Source: Candidatus Proximibacter danicus
GTDB taxonomy: Bacteria; Pseudomonadota; Gammaproteobacteria; Burkholderiales; Rhodocyclaceae
Assembly: GCA_016710885.1 (NCBI GenBank)
Contig: JADJUC010000002.1
Span: forward strand, 62,001-126,000
Length of the DNA: 64,000 bases
Direction of reading: 5' to 3'
Shown: one piece after another, positions 36,124-44,991 of the stretch
Numbering within the stretch: the stretch's first letter is position 1
How the letters are laid out: every line of letters begins with the position of its first letter
The notes under the pieces: generated by a model
What the model saw: only the letters and a program-made list of their open reading frames with translations
Database searches by the model: none
What the model was told of the DNA's origin: nothing
Translations under genes and position numbers: made by a program

Positions 36124-37296
36124 CTAGATGATTTCAAGGTCGGCACGCAAGGCACCGGCGGCCTTCATTGCCTGCAGGATCGCCAGCAGATCCTGCGGAT
36201 TAGCACCGAGGGCATTGAGTGCTTTGACGACGTCCGAAAGATTGGCGCCGGCCTTCACATTCATCAGTGCTCCGGCGTCCTGCTTGATCTGGATGTCGGT
36301 CTGGTTGGTCACCACGGTCTGGCCACCGGAAAGCGCGCCCGGCTGGCTGACACTCGGATCGGTGCTTACAACGACGGACAGATTGCCATGAGCGACCGCA
36401 CAATTTTCCAGCGTTACCGCCTGATTCATCACGACGGAGCCCGTTCGCGGGTTGACGATTACCTTGGCAATCGACTGCATCGGCTGCACTTCAAGGTTTT
36501 CGACCCGTCCCATGAAGGCAACGCGGGCATCGGCAGATTCAGGCGCCATGACGCGGATGCGACGGCCATCAACGGCTTCGGCAACGGGGCCCGCAGCCGA
36601 TCCCATTTCGCGGTTGATGACCTCAACCATCCGCTTGGCCGTACCAAAATCGGTCTGGTTAAGTTCGTAATTGACGTATTGCCCTTGTCCAACCGGGGTT
36701 GGCACGGAACGCTCAACGGTTGCACCACCGGCAATGCGACCGGCAGAAAGATGATTGACCTGTGCCTTGTTGCCGCCGGACGAAGCCCCGGCGCCGCCCA
36801 CGAGGATGTTGCCTTGCGCCATCGCGTAGACCTGGCCATCGGCGCCCTTCAGCGGCGTCATCAACAGCGTACCGCCGCGCAGACTCTTGGCATTGCCGAT
36901 CGAGGAAATGGTGACATCGATCCCCTGCCCCGGCCTGGAAAAAGCCGGCAGGCTGGCTGTTACCATGACGGCCGCCACGTTCTTCAACTGGATGGTGCTG
37001 GCGGTTTCCAGCGGCAAGTTAGCCCCCATCTGCGACAGCATGTTGAGCATGGCCTGGGTGGTGAAGGGGGTCTGCGTTGTCTGATCGCCGCTGCCGTCGA
37101 GTCCGACCACCAAGCCGTAACCGATCAACTGGTTGTGGCGAATGCCCTGAACCGTGGCGATATCCTTGATGCGCTCGGCGTGTACGGAAAAACTGGCGAA
37201 CGTGGAAGCCAGACAGGCAAGGATTGCCGCCTGGCGAAGATATTTGCCGGCTAGGCCACTACGGGTGCCGCTGACTCCGTCCCTGGATCTGTACAT
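36124..37296 (-). CDS. flgI: Flagellar P-ring protein FlgI
   Basis: A 390-residue periplasmic P-ring subunit. A long N-terminus (about 1-41) ends in a signal sequence with AAILACLASTFASFSVHA. The mature protein starts ERIKDIATVQGIRHNQLIGYGLVVGL, as in all FlgI. Other blocks are TPFTTQAMLNMLSQMGANLP and the C-terminal LNALGANPQDLLAILQAMKAAGAL. The start at 37296 leaves an unusually long n-region, and GGAG abuts the ATG; a later start is possible. Confidence 0.94.
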   Translation of the reverse strand: MYRSRDGVSGTRSGLAGKYLRQAAILACLASTFASFSVHAERIKDIATVQGIRHNQLIGYGLVVGLDGSGDQTTQTPFTTQAMLNMLSQMGANLPLETASTIQLKNVAAVMVTASLPAFSRPGQGIDVTISSIGNAKSLRGGTLLMTPLKGADGQVYAMAQGNILVGGAGASSGGNKAQVNHLSAGRIAGGATVERSVPTPVGQGQYVNYELNQTDFGTAKRMVEVINREMGSAAGPVAEAVDGRRIRVMAPESADARVAFMGRVENLEVQPMQSIAKVIVNPRTGSVVMNQAVTLENCAVAHGNLSVVVSTDPSVSQPGALSGGQTVVTNQTDIQIKQDAGALMNVKAGANLSDVVKALNALGANPQDLLAILQAMKAAGALRADLEII

Positions 37297-37320
37297 CTCC
37301 TGCCCCCATCATGTTTCTGA

Positions 37321-37992
37321 TCAGAATGGCAGGAAGGTAAGAAAGAATCGTGCCAGCCAGCCCATGACCTGTGCTTCGCTGATATAGCCGCTCTCTTTGT
37401 ATTCAACCCTCGCATCGGCGACACGCGAAGAGGCGATGGTATTCGTGGCGGAAATGAAGGTGGGGTTGACCACACCGGAGAGACGGATGTACTCCTGACC
37501 CTGGCCAATGGCGACCTGTTTTTCACCGGAAACCAGGAGATTTCCATTCTCCAGGACTTCAATCACGGTCACCGTGATCGTGCCGGTAAAGACATTCTTT
37601 GCCGCCGAAGCGCCCTTACCGGCAAAGTCGTTCTCGGTCTCGGCACTCAAGCCAATCCCCTGAAAATTCTTGCCGGGAAGCCCCGTCACCGTCGGCACAG
37701 CGGCGGATATGCTGCTCGCGCGATTCGCTGAGCTGCTTGAATTCGTCGAGGCGGAAGTGTTTTCGGTAATGCTGATGGTCAGCGTGTCGCCGACATAGCG
37801 CGCACGTCTGTCCTCAAATAATGGCCGCGACGTGGCCGCATTGAAGATCGCGCCATTGGAACTGACATTGTCGGGGCGAGGGGCAGGCCGCGCCGTCATC
37901 GGTTGATGAACGTTGGTTGGTGGCACCGAACTACAGCCCGCGAGTACTGCTGCGCCCAAGGCCAGCAGAACGCCAAGTGTGCGGGTTTTCAT
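37321..37992 (-). CDS. flgH: Flagellar L-ring protein FlgH
   Basis: A 223-residue outer-membrane lipoprotein. The signal ends in the lipobox LAGC with Cys20 (VLLALGAAVLAGCSS). Conserved blocks are LFEDRRARYVGDTLTISITENTSAS, then GQEYIRLSGVVNPTFISATNTI and VEYKESGYISEAQVMGWLARFFL near the end. It forms the bushing with FlgI. Confidence 0.96.
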   Translation of the reverse strand: MKTRTLGVLLALGAAVLAGCSSVPPTNVHQPMTARPAPRPDNVSSNGAIFNAATSRPLFEDRRARYVGDTLTISITENTSASTNSSSSANRASSISAAVPTVTGLPGKNFQGIGLSAETENDFAGKGASAAKNVFTGTITVTVIEVLENGNLLVSGEKQVAIGQGQEYIRLSGVVNPTFISATNTIASSRVADARVEYKESGYISEAQVMGWLARFFLTFLPF

Positions 37993-38003
37993 GGCAAATC
38001 TCC

Positions 38004-38784
38004 TTACAACTGCGTCAGTCGCCCAAGCATCGCGTCGGAAGTCGACACGACCTTCGAGTTCAACTCATAGGCACGCTGCGTCTGGATCATCGAGACCAGT
38101 TCTTCTGCCACGTTGACGTTGGAGGTCTCGACATAAAACTGATTGACCACCCGCGCCGTTGAGGCCCGGTGTATTCGGTGTTGGCGCACCGCTCGAGGCG
38201 GTTTCGAGATAAAGGTTCTCGCCCATGCTCTGCAGACCGCCCGGATTGATGAAGGTCGCCACCTGAATCGTTCCCACCTGGGTTGCCGCTGCTGACCCTG
38301 GCTGAGTGACACTGACGACACCGTCGTTCGAGATGGTCAGGCTAATGGCATCGGCGGGTATGGTCACCGCCGGCTGCAGGGTGTAGCCGCTGGAATTGAC
38401 GATCTGCCCCTGATTGTCTTTCTGGAAGGAACCATCGCGGGTGTAGGCGATGGTGCCATCGGGCAAGGTAATCTGGAAAAAACCGGGGCCATTGATCGCC
38501 AGATCAAGGCCGTTGCCCGTCTGCTGCAGACTGCCTTGCGTATGCAGGCGCGCCGTCGAAACGGCACGTGTACCGGTGCCGAGTTGCAAACCGGAAGGAA
38601 CCTGCGTCTGCTGCGATGACTGGGCACCGGGCTGACGCATGGTCTGATAGAGCAGATCCTCGAAAACGGCTCGTCCGCGCTTGAAGCCGTTGGTAGAAAC
38701 GTTCGCCAGGTTGTTGGCAATGACGTCCAGTTGTGTTTGCTGCGCATCGAGGCCGGTGCGCGCGATCCAGAGGGAGCGGATCAT
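38004..38784 (-). CDS. flgG: Distal rod protein FlgG, frameshifted
   Basis: About 260 residues when restored. The N-terminal frame from ATG 38784 reads MIRSLWIARTGLDAQQTQLD and VIANNLANVSTNGFKRGRA. It runs to TPGLNGAG and then loses phase. The C-terminal signature NQFYVETSNVNVAEELVSMI and QRAYELNSKVVSTSDAML is in another frame to 38004. Removing one base in the run CCC at 38151-38153 (+ strand) restores GLNGAVVNQFYVETSN. The shift is therefore probably artefactual. FlgG forms the distal rod through the P and L rings. Confidence 0.92.
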
Positions 38785-38793
38785 TGGATTATC

Positions 38794-39538
38794 CTATCGG
38801 TTCATCGAAATTATCTGCGCGGCAGAGCGCGCATTGGCATCTGCTGTCTGCAGCATCTTGACCTGCATTTCGAACTGCCGCGCCAGTGTAATCAGGCTGA
38901 CCATGGCATCGACACTATTGACGTTGCTGCCTTCGAGCGTTTCAGGTGCCACCTTCACATTGGCATCGGCTTCCGCCGCTTGCCCGCTCTTCAGCCGGAA
39001 AAGGCCATCGGGGCCACGTACCAGCTCGTTTTCGGGCGGATTGACAAGCTTGATGCGACCGACCGGGTTCGAGCTGTTTGGTGTGCCGAACAAGGGCACC
39101 ACCGATACCGTACCGTCCGTGGCAATCGTTACGCGGTTGTCCGGCGGGATCGCTATTGGCCCGCCGTCACCCAGCACGTTGAAGCCGGCAGCCGTTTGCA
39201 ACTGCCCTGCGGCATTGGTCTGGAAGGCACCATTGCGGGTATAGGCCTCACCGCCCTCCGGTGTTTCGACGGCGATCCAGCCCGCGCCCTGAACGGCAAC
39301 ATCCAGTGGCCGCCCAGTGGCCATCAAGGGCCCCTGGTCAAAGATATCGGCAACGGACGCATTAACCGTAAAGGCACGCGTAGGCAACTCGCCTCCCCTG
39401 CACCGGCACGGCACGGAATTTGTGCTCCATCGCGCGGTAACCGGTACTGGCGGCATTGGCGAGGTTGTTGGCAACGCCGGCCTGCTGCAGGAAAGCCTGC
39501 TTGGCGCCGCTCATTGCCGTGTAGATCAACCGATCCAT
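38794..39538 (-). CDS. flgF: Proximal rod protein FlgF, frameshifted
   Basis: About 248 residues when restored. The start at 39538 reads MDRLIYTAMSGAKQAFLQQA, then GVANNLANAASTGYRAMEHKF. After VPVQG the frame breaks; removing one C from CCCC at 39395-39398 gives VQGGELPTRAFTVNASVADI and continues to 38794. The C-terminus has the rod signature ETLEGSNVNSVDAMVSLITLAR. FlgF is part of the proximal rod. Spacing to flgG is 9 bp. Confidence 0.92.
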
Positions 39539-39569
39539 CGCCCTCGCCTCTTATTTTTGCTGTTGTTTA

Positions 39570-40811
39570 TCAGCGCAGGTTGACCAGCGTCTGCAAGACC
39601 TGATCCTGCGTCTTGATTGTCTGGGCGCTTGCCTGATAGTTGCGCTGCTGCGTGATCATTGCCACCAGTTGCGCGGTCAGATCAACGTTCGATTCCTCGA
39701 TGGAAGACGAATTGAGTACGCCCAAGCCACTGGAACCTGGCGATCCGACCAAAGCCGGGCCAGAAACCGAACTCTCTGCCCATTGGTTATTGCCCAAATT
39801 CACCAGGCCGGTCGGCGCTGTGAAATTGGCCAGCACTACTTGACCGAGGTTACGTGATTGCCCGTTGGTATAACGCCCCTGAATGACGCCATCAGAGCCA
39901 ACGCTAATCCCGGCCAGGCTGCCGGAGGTATAGCCACCTTGGGTCAATTCAGTCACTCCGGAATCGGTGCCGTATTGGGTCGAACCGGAAAAATTGATCG
40001 TTCCCGGTGACCAAGGCGTCGTGGCTCCCGTAGTTAAAGTAAAAGTTGTTGCGGGAATCACAACCGCTGCGGTGGAAGAAAGAGCCCCCGAACTAGAAAA
40101 AGTGACATTGGCCAACGCTGTCGGCGTTGCGCCATCCAGCGTTACATAGTTTTCCCACGTTCCAGCCGTGGCCGTTTTTACAAAGTATGTTGTCAGAGTA
40201 TGGGCCACCCCCAGGGTGTCGTAAACCGACATTCCTGTTGAGAAATTGTAGGTCAGCGGATTGGTAGGGTCGAACGTCGTACTAGTAGCCAGATCAGCTT
40301 CACGTGAATCCAGATTGATCACCGCCGTCATGTTCCCGGAAAGCGTATCGTTGGTAGCTCTCGGCGCAATGGCCGCAGACGAAAGCTGCAGTTCAACTGG
40401 TGTCGAAGCAACGACGTTGCCACTTGTGTCAACGGGGTAACCGGTCAATCGCTGTTCCTTATCGTTCACTATGTAACCGGCGTTATTCAGATGGAACTGG
40501 CCATTGCGAGAAAAGGTAATGGCATTGTTAGTACTGATGCGGAAGAACCCGCCACCATTGATTGAGATATCAAGCGGGTTGTTCGTCGTCGTGATGTTGC
40601 CCTGCGTGAACTGCTGCTGCACGGCAGACACCGTTGCGCCGATACCCACCTGGGAGGCGCCGCCCCCGGAAAGCGACGCCGCATAGACGTCAGCAAAATG
40701 CGGGTTCGCGCTCTTGAAGCCGACCGTGCCGGCGTTGGCGATATTGTTGCCGATGACGTCCAGTGACTGCGACGAGGCATTCAGACCACTCAAACCTTGC
40801 TGGAAAGACAT
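39570..40811 (-). CDS. flgE: Flagellar hook protein FlgE
   Basis: A 413-residue hook subunit. The N-terminal signature is SFQQGLSGLNASSQSLDVIG and NNIANAGTVGFKSANPHFAD. The C-terminal part has SSIEESNVDLTAQLVAMITQ and a TIKTQDQVLQTLVNL end. The middle carries the FlgE D1/D2 domains with YPVDTSGNVV. It follows flgD in the usual order. Hook length would be set by FliK. Confidence 0.96.
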   Translation of the reverse strand: MSFQQGLSGLNASSQSLDVIGNNIANAGTVGFKSANPHFADVYAASLSGGGASQVGIGATVSAVQQQFTQGNITTTNNPLDISINGGGFFRISTNNAITFSRNGQFHLNNAGYIVNDKEQRLTGYPVDTSGNVVASTPVELQLSSAAIAPRATNDTLSGNMTAVINLDSREADLATSTTFDPTNPLTYNFSTGMSVYDTLGVAHTLTTYFVKTATAGTWENYVTLDGATPTALANVTFSSSGALSSTAAVVIPATTFTLTTGATTPWSPGTINFSGSTQYGTDSGVTELTQGGYTSGSLAGISVGSDGVIQGRYTNGQSRNLGQVVLANFTAPTGLVNLGNNQWAESSVSGPALVGSPGSSGLGVLNSSSIEESNVDLTAQLVAMITQQRNYQASAQTIKTQDQVLQTLVNLR

Positions 40812-40825
40812 TTTCTTTCTCCTGC

Positions 40826-41506
40826 TTAGATAATCTGCTGAACATCCTTGTAGGACACGTTGCCCTGTGCGCCCAGATCAAGGAGGAAACCGCCATTGCT
40901 TCTGATAACAGCATTAACCATGCCAACCTGCAGCGACGTTGCTTCCACTTTCTGGCCGCCGCGCACGGCTTCGACCCGGAAGGTGTAGCTGCCATCGGCC
41001 ATTTGCGTACCATCGGTTTTCTTGCCATCCCAGTTGAAGGCGACGTTGCCAGCCGATCGCGGGCCCAGTTGCTGGGACTGCAGCAGGTTGCCGGAGCGAT
41101 CCAGCACGCTGACCGTGACTTCATCGGCAGCTTCGGCCAGCAAGGCGCCACCAAGCGCCTGGCCACCAGCAAGCGGCAAGGTATTGCCGGGTACCAGCAC
41201 ATGTTTGCCGATCAATCCTGCCGCCTGCATGCTCTGGCCACTGTCGTAGATATCGAGCATCTTGCCGAGCGTCGTGTTCAGTTTTTCGATGCCGTTGATG
41301 GTGTTGATCTGCGCCAGCTGGCTGGTCATCTCGGCGTTTTCCATCGGATTGAGCGGGTCCTGATTGCGCAGCTGCGTCGTCAAGAGCTTCAGAAAGCGGT
41401 TTTGCATTTCCTCTGCGGAATTGGCGGTCTTCGCCGCTGCCGTTGGACCGAGGGAAGCGAAAACGTCAGAGGCGGTGTTAGTTGAGGTGGACTGCACGGT
41501 TGCCAT
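40826..41506 (-). CDS. flgD: Hook-capping protein FlgD
   Basis: A 226-residue scaffold that polymerises the hook. The N-terminal conserved part has NRFLKLLTTQLRNQDPLNPMENAEMTSQLAQ. The C-terminal Ig/tudor-like domain contains VSVLDRSGNLLQSQQL, NWDGKKTDGTQMADGSYTFR and LGAQGNVSYKDVQQI. It is located between flgC and flgE with short gaps. Confidence 0.95.
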   Translation of the reverse strand: MATVQSTSTNTASDVFASLGPTAAAKTANSAEEMQNRFLKLLTTQLRNQDPLNPMENAEMTSQLAQINTINGIEKLNTTLGKMLDIYDSGQSMQAAGLIGKHVLVPGNTLPLAGGQALGGALLAEAADEVTVSVLDRSGNLLQSQQLGPRSAGNVAFNWDGKKTDGTQMADGSYTFRVEAVRGGQKVEATSLQVGMVNAVIRSNGGFLLDLGAQGNVSYKDVQQII

Positions 41507-41519
41507 GGTCTAGCTCCTT

Positions 41520-41924
41520 TTACTGGCCGATCTGCAAGGTACGCAGTAACAGCGTTTTGGCCGTATTCATTACATCGGCGTTGGTTTGGTACGAACGCGA
41601 GGCGGAAATCATATTGACCATCTCCTCAACGGGATTCACATTCGGCATCGCGACATAACCTTTCTCGTCCGCCAACGGACTGCGCGGGTCATAGACCATG
41701 CGCGGCGGCGAAGCATCTTCGACGACCTGACGTACACGAACGCCCTGCGCAGTGCCGCCTCCCATGGGCGTGGCTTCGAACACGACCTGTTTGGCGCGAT
41801 AAGGCTTGCCATCCGGGCCGGCAACGCTATCGGCGTTGGCCATATTCGAGGCAACCGCATTGAGGCGCGCCGACTGTGCCGTCAGGGCACTACCCGCGAT
41901 ATGGAAGACGTTGAATACGCTCAT
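41520..41924 (-). CDS. flgC: Proximal rod protein FlgC
   Basis: A 134-residue rod protein. It opens with FNVFHIAGSALTAQSARLNAVASNMANADS and ends with GYVAMPNVNPVEEMVNMISASRSYQTNADVM, the FlgC pattern. It lies 2 bp downstream of flgB. Confidence 0.96.
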   Translation of the reverse strand: MSVFNVFHIAGSALTAQSARLNAVASNMANADSVAGPDGKPYRAKQVVFEATPMGGGTAQGVRVRQVVEDASPPRMVYDPRSPLADEKGYVAMPNVNPVEEMVNMISASRSYQTNADVMNTAKTLLLRTLQIGQ

Positions 41925-41926
41925 GA

Positions 41927-42331
41927 TTATTGCCCCTGAACGGCAGACATCAAGGTCTTCAGCTTGCCGCTGATGAACGAGATGCCCGCCTCGTAGTGGA
42001 TGGCGTTTTCGGCAAACTGTGAACGCTCGATATCCATATTCACGGTATTGCCATCGACCGACGATTGCGTTTCCTTGCGGAAGAGCAAGGGGGCCGGGCC
42101 GCTAGCGACACCAGCATCGAGATGCCTGCCGGAAGTGCGTGCCAGCGTTACCCCTTCGGCGCCACGGCCCGCCACGGCATTTTTGAGTGCCGCAGCGAAA
42201 TCAATATCGCGGGCCTTGTAGTTTGGTGTGTCGCTGTTTGCGATGTTGCCCGCCAGAAGTTGTTGACGATGTGCCCGCAGACCTAATGCTGCGTGGTGAA
42301 ATGCGAAATGGTTGTCGATTTTGCTGGCCAT
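41927..42331 (-). CDS. flgB: Proximal rod protein FlgB
   Basis: A 134-residue rod protein. It contains LGLRAHRQQLLAGNIANSDTPNYKARDID and ends with the helix SFISGKLKTLMSAVQGQ. The frame is open further upstream, but ATG at 42331 matches the family start (MASKIDNHFAFHHAALG) and lies just after a sigma54 promoter. It is the first gene of flgBCDEFGHIJ. Confidence 0.95.
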   Translation of the reverse strand: MASKIDNHFAFHHAALGLRAHRQQLLAGNIANSDTPNYKARDIDFAAALKNAVAGRGAEGVTLARTSGRHLDAGVASGPAPLLFRKETQSSVDGNTVNMDIERSQFAENAIHYEAGISFISGKLKTLMSAVQGQ

Positions 42332-42366
42332 GCTGGACACTCTGTTTGCGGATGACAGTCCTCTGT

Positions 42367-42382
42367 AGCGAGAATCGTGCCA
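42367..42382 (-). promoter_or_regulatory. Sigma54 promoter of the flgB-J operon
   Basis: Minus strand TGGCACGATTCTCGCT, with GG-N10-GC spacing; the only departure from TGGCACG-N4-TTGCT is C for T in the -12 box. The -12 element is about 37 bp upstream of the flgB ATG, leaving a leader of about 25 bases. Confidence 0.85.
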
Positions 42383-42602
42383 CGACTGAAAACCGTCTCC
42401 AGCGGGGCGCGAAGCGATGAAAAAACGAACTTTGCGGCAATAATTGCCGACCATCATCTGTCCGTGCCGCCCTTGGCCGCCGGTCTTGGTATGCGTTGCT
42501 ACGCTTTTGCCGTGCCTTTAACGTGCGCTTTACGCGTCTGCCACGCCGTTGCCACACTCCTTTCGGTATCCCCATGCCGCCGCATCGGGCAGAATACGGC
42601 CC

Positions 42603-43292
42603 ATGAACACATTGAGGCTTCACCCGACGTCCGCGGCGCTTTTTTGCCTGGCGTTGTTTCCCCCAGTGGCCCTGGCCAACGAATTGGTCATCAGCACCGT
42701 CGAGCAATACCTGCAGGCACAAACGCAGGGCTTGCCCGGCAAGGTCACGACCAGTATCAGCCCCCTTGATCCGCGCACACAACTGGCCCCCTGTTCGGCA
42801 ATGGAGCCTTTCACATTGCCCGGAAGCCGCCTGTGGGGGAAAGCAACGGTCGGGGTGCGCTGTCTGGGCCCGGCAAACTGGACGGTCTATGTACCGGTAC
42901 AGGTTCGTGTCACTGGCAGCTACGTGGTGACGGTACGCCCCCTTGCCCCGGGCCAGCCGTTGACCGCTACCGATCTCGCCGTACGTCAGGGAGACCTGAC
43001 CAACATGCCGCCCAGCGTATTGAGTGACCCGGCGCAAGGCATCGGAAAAACCCTGAAAAGCGGGCTCGGAAGTGGTCAGCCGGTGCGCAGCGACATCCTG
43101 ATCTCTCCTTATGTAATACAGCAGGGGCAGGATGTCCGCCTGATATCCAAGGGACCGGGATTTGCAGTCAGCAATGAAGGCAAGGCGCTCAACAATGCCT
43201 CCGAAGGCCAGATGGCCCGTGCCCGCACGAGCGGGGGCCAGACCGTCAGCGGTATCGCCCGGCCCGGTGGAATTATCGAGATAGCCCCCTGA
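42603..43292 (+). CDS. flgA: Flagellar P-ring assembly chaperone FlgA
   Basis: A 229-residue periplasmic chaperone. A signal peptide (about 1-25, ALFCLALFPPVALA) is followed by the SAF/FlgA domain: VYVPVQVRVTGSYVVTVRPLAPGQPL, DLTNMPPSVLSDPAQGIGKT and SGLGSGQPVRSDILI. It is divergent from flgB. An in-frame ATG lies upstream at 42549, but 42603 is followed directly by the signal peptide. A 271 bp region separates flgA and flgB; I found no convincing promoter for flgA in it. Confidence 0.94.
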   Translation: MNTLRLHPTSAALFCLALFPPVALANELVISTVEQYLQAQTQGLPGKVTTSISPLDPRTQLAPCSAMEPFTLPGSRLWGKATVGVRCLGPANWTVYVPVQVRVTGSYVVTVRPLAPGQPLTATDLAVRQGDLTNMPPSVLSDPAQGIGKTLKSGLGSGQPVRSDILISPYVIQQGQDVRLISKGPGFAVSNEGKALNNASEGQMARARTSGGQTVSGIARPGGIIEIAP

Positions 43293-43332
43293 GGCCGGAT
43301 CAGGACATAGACAATCCTTGAAAAAGCTGTTG

Positions 43333-43460
43333 ACCACGGAGAACACGGAGTAAAAACAATGGATTGCAGGTTTCGTGGCATCCACCTGCCGGGTGCATTC
43401 AGAACAGGCTCAATGTCGCCTTTTCTCCGCGCGCTCCACACTCTCCGTGCTCTCCGTGGT
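43333..43460. repeat. Imperfect inverted-repeat intergenic element upstream of flgM
   Basis: The left arm at 43333-43351 (ACCACGGAGAACACGGAGT) is nearly the reverse complement of the right arm at about 43440-43460 (ACTCTCCGTGCTCTCCGTGGT). The spacer and flank, including TCAGAAC-GGCTCAA-GTCGCCTTTT and CTCTCCGTGGTTTCGAACTGAG, recur downstream of flgN at 44351-44455. Such ACGGAGA-rich elements are non-coding REP/MITE-like sequences in related genomes (recollection, not checked). Confidence 0.7.
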
Positions 43461-43487
43461 TTCGAACTGAGATTTTTAGAATAATGC

Positions 43488-43514
43488 TAAAGTTTTGCTT
43501 GGGGGTGCCGTTAC
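43488..43514 (+). promoter_or_regulatory. Sigma28 (FliA) promoter of flgMN
   Basis: TAAA at 43488-43491, 15 bases, GCCGTTAC at 43507-43514; 31 bp before the flgM start. It would make FlgM synthesis depend on the sigma factor it inhibits, the known feedback in enteric bacteria. Confidence 0.85.
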
Positions 43515-43545
43515 TTCCCTTGGAAACCCACGCAAGGAATTGACT

Positions 43546-43833
43546 GTGAAAATCGATAGCAGCCTCAAGCCGGTTGGCCCCGGTACTGTCAGTAGCAATC
43601 GCCCGAAAGCGACTGCGAGCGACGCCTCCTCTGGCAGCGCGGCCGAAGTCAAGTTTAGCGCTGCTTCAGCTCAACTTTCCGGCGCTAGCAGCGGTGCCCC
43701 GATCGACGGTGCCCGCATCGCCGAAATCAAGCTGGCGATCTCCGAGGGCCGCTTCAAGGTGAATGCCGATGCGATTGCCGACGGCCTGATCAATACCGCC
43801 CGCGATCTCCTCAATTCGCAACGCAAGGCCTGA
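43546..43833 (+). CDS. flgM: Anti-sigma28 factor FlgM
   Basis: A 95-residue protein. The start is a GTG with AAGGA 8 bp upstream; it reads VKIDSSLKPVGPGTVSSN. The N-terminal half is Ser/Ala-rich and probably disordered. The C-terminal half has the FliA-binding helices: GARIAEIKLAISEGRFKVNA, then AIADGLINTARDLLN. FlgM holds FliA until it is exported through the finished hook. The frame extends upstream to 43495 but would run through the promoter -10. Confidence 0.93.
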   Translation: MKIDSSLKPVGPGTVSSNRPKATASDASSGSAAEVKFSAASAQLSGASSGAPIDGARIAEIKLAISEGRFKVNADAIADGLINTARDLLNSQRKA

Positions 43834-43843
43834 TCCTGTCGTA

Positions 43844-44309
43844 ATGCCGGGACTGGCCGAGATAATCGCCGCAGAGGCCGACGTCGTGTCGGCCTTTGTG
43901 CTGTTGCTCAAGGAAGAGCAGGCAGCGCTGAAACTCGGAGAGGCTGAGGTATTGCCCAAAATCATCGAGCGCAAATCAGCGACAGTGGACGAACTTGCCC
44001 CGCTCTCGACGGCCCGTAATGCTGCACTTTGCCGGCACCGGCCTGGCCAGCGACCGCGCCGGCATTGAGGCATGGCTGAAGAAGCATCCGAACGATAAGG
44101 CAGTGCGACAGAACTGGGAAAAGCTGCAATTTCTCGCCGCTGAAGCCAAGGAGTTGAACCGCGTCAATGGCGAGCTGGTTGGCCTGCACATGCGTCACAA
44201 CACTGAGATACTGGAAAGTCTGCGGTCCAAGGCCAACCGCCAGGATCTTTATGGCGCCAACGGCCAAACGGCTTTCACCGCACCACGAAAAATCATCGAT
44301 TCGGCCTGA
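43844..44309 (+). CDS. flgN: Flagellar export chaperone FlgN, frameshifted
   Basis: About 155 residues when restored. The first frame starts at ATG 43844 (PGLAEIIAAEADVVSAFVLL, LLKEEQAALKLGEAEVLPKI). It reads STARNAAL and then breaks at TTT 44028-44030. One extra T (CTT-TTT) restores NAALFAGTGLASDRAGIEAW, then FLAAEAKELNRVNGELVGLHMR, to 44309. FlgN chaperones FlgK and FlgL. It is 10 bp downstream of flgM. Confidence 0.9.
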
Positions 44310-44383
44310 TAGAGGCATCAAAATGGCCGAAAACCGGCCACATGCCGGGCGAGTTCAGAACCGGCTCAAGGTCGCCTTTTTTT

Positions 44384-44428
44384 TCCGCACTCTCCGCACT
44401 CTCCGCACTCTCCGCACTCTCCGCACTC
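44384..44428. repeat. Tandem 9-mer repeat (TCCGCACTC x5) in a second copy of the intergenic element
   Basis: Five perfect copies of TCCGCACTC, then a partial sixth that grades into TCCGTGGTTTCGAACTGAG. The surrounding 44351-44455 is homologous to the element upstream of flgM, so the tandem array is probably an internal expansion of its ACGGAGA arm. No protein or CRISPR-like spacing is present. Confidence 0.85.
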
Positions 44429-44456
44429 TCCGTGGTTTCGAACTGAGGTTTTAGGT

Positions 44457-44978
44457 TCAGTTCTTTGGCGGCGCTGGCGGCAAGCCGGGAGGTGGCGGCG
44501 GGATGTTGCTTGCCGGTGGCGCAATCCCCGGTTGGGACAAACGCCCCGCCATGCTAGCCGGCACTGGTACCCGGTGGCCTTTGGCATACATGCACTGAAT
44601 ATACGCATGGTCATACTGGCGTTGCGTACCGAAAGCAGATTGCTGACCGCTTTCGACACCGGCGGCGGTACCAACCACCAAACCCGCACCAGCGCCTACT
44701 GCAGCCCCCTGCTGACCGCCAACGGCGGCGCCGGCAACAGCGCCCACCGCCGTGCCGACCACCGCAGTGGTTGCTGCCGACTCCCGTGATCGTTGTTGCG
44801 CACTTGCACCCCCCGTCTGCTCCATGGCAAACCGGCGGCACGAGCTTTCATCGGCGCGAAATGCGTCAAACGTGCGTCCGCTCCCCGGCAAGACCATGAC
44901 ACTCGGCCCGGTCGGCGCGCTGACACAGGCAGATAGCAAAAGACAGGCTGAAAGCCCGAAATAGATAGTTTTTTTCAT
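44457..44978 (-). CDS. Glycine-zipper lipoprotein, function unknown
   Basis: A 173-residue protein. The signal sequence is MKKTIYFGLSACLLLSAC, with lipobox LSAC (Cys18). The central region (about 75-115) is a glycine zipper, AVVGTAVGAVAGAAVGGQQG and AAVGAGAGLVVGTAAG, which tends to insert into or associate with membranes. The C-terminus is Pro-rich (PPPPPGLPPAPP). ATG at 44978 gives the signal sequence; longer frames upstream do not. It is 13 bp downstream of a small secreted protein gene; both lie between flgN and motB. No flagellar function is known to me for this family. Confidence 0.8.
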   Translation of the reverse strand: MKKTIYFGLSACLLLSACVSAPTGPSVMVLPGSGRTFDAFRADESSCRRFAMEQTGGASAQQRSRESAATTAVVGTAVGAVAGAAVGGQQGAAVGAGAGLVVGTAAGVESGQQSAFGTQRQYDHAYIQCMYAKGHRVPVPASMAGRLSQPGIAPPASNIPPPPPGLPPAPPKN

Positions 44979-44991
44979 GGGAACCTGTCGA

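Noticed and set aside
44384..44428. The tandem repeats as a CRISPR array
   Set aside because: The units are 9 bp and abut one another with no spacers.
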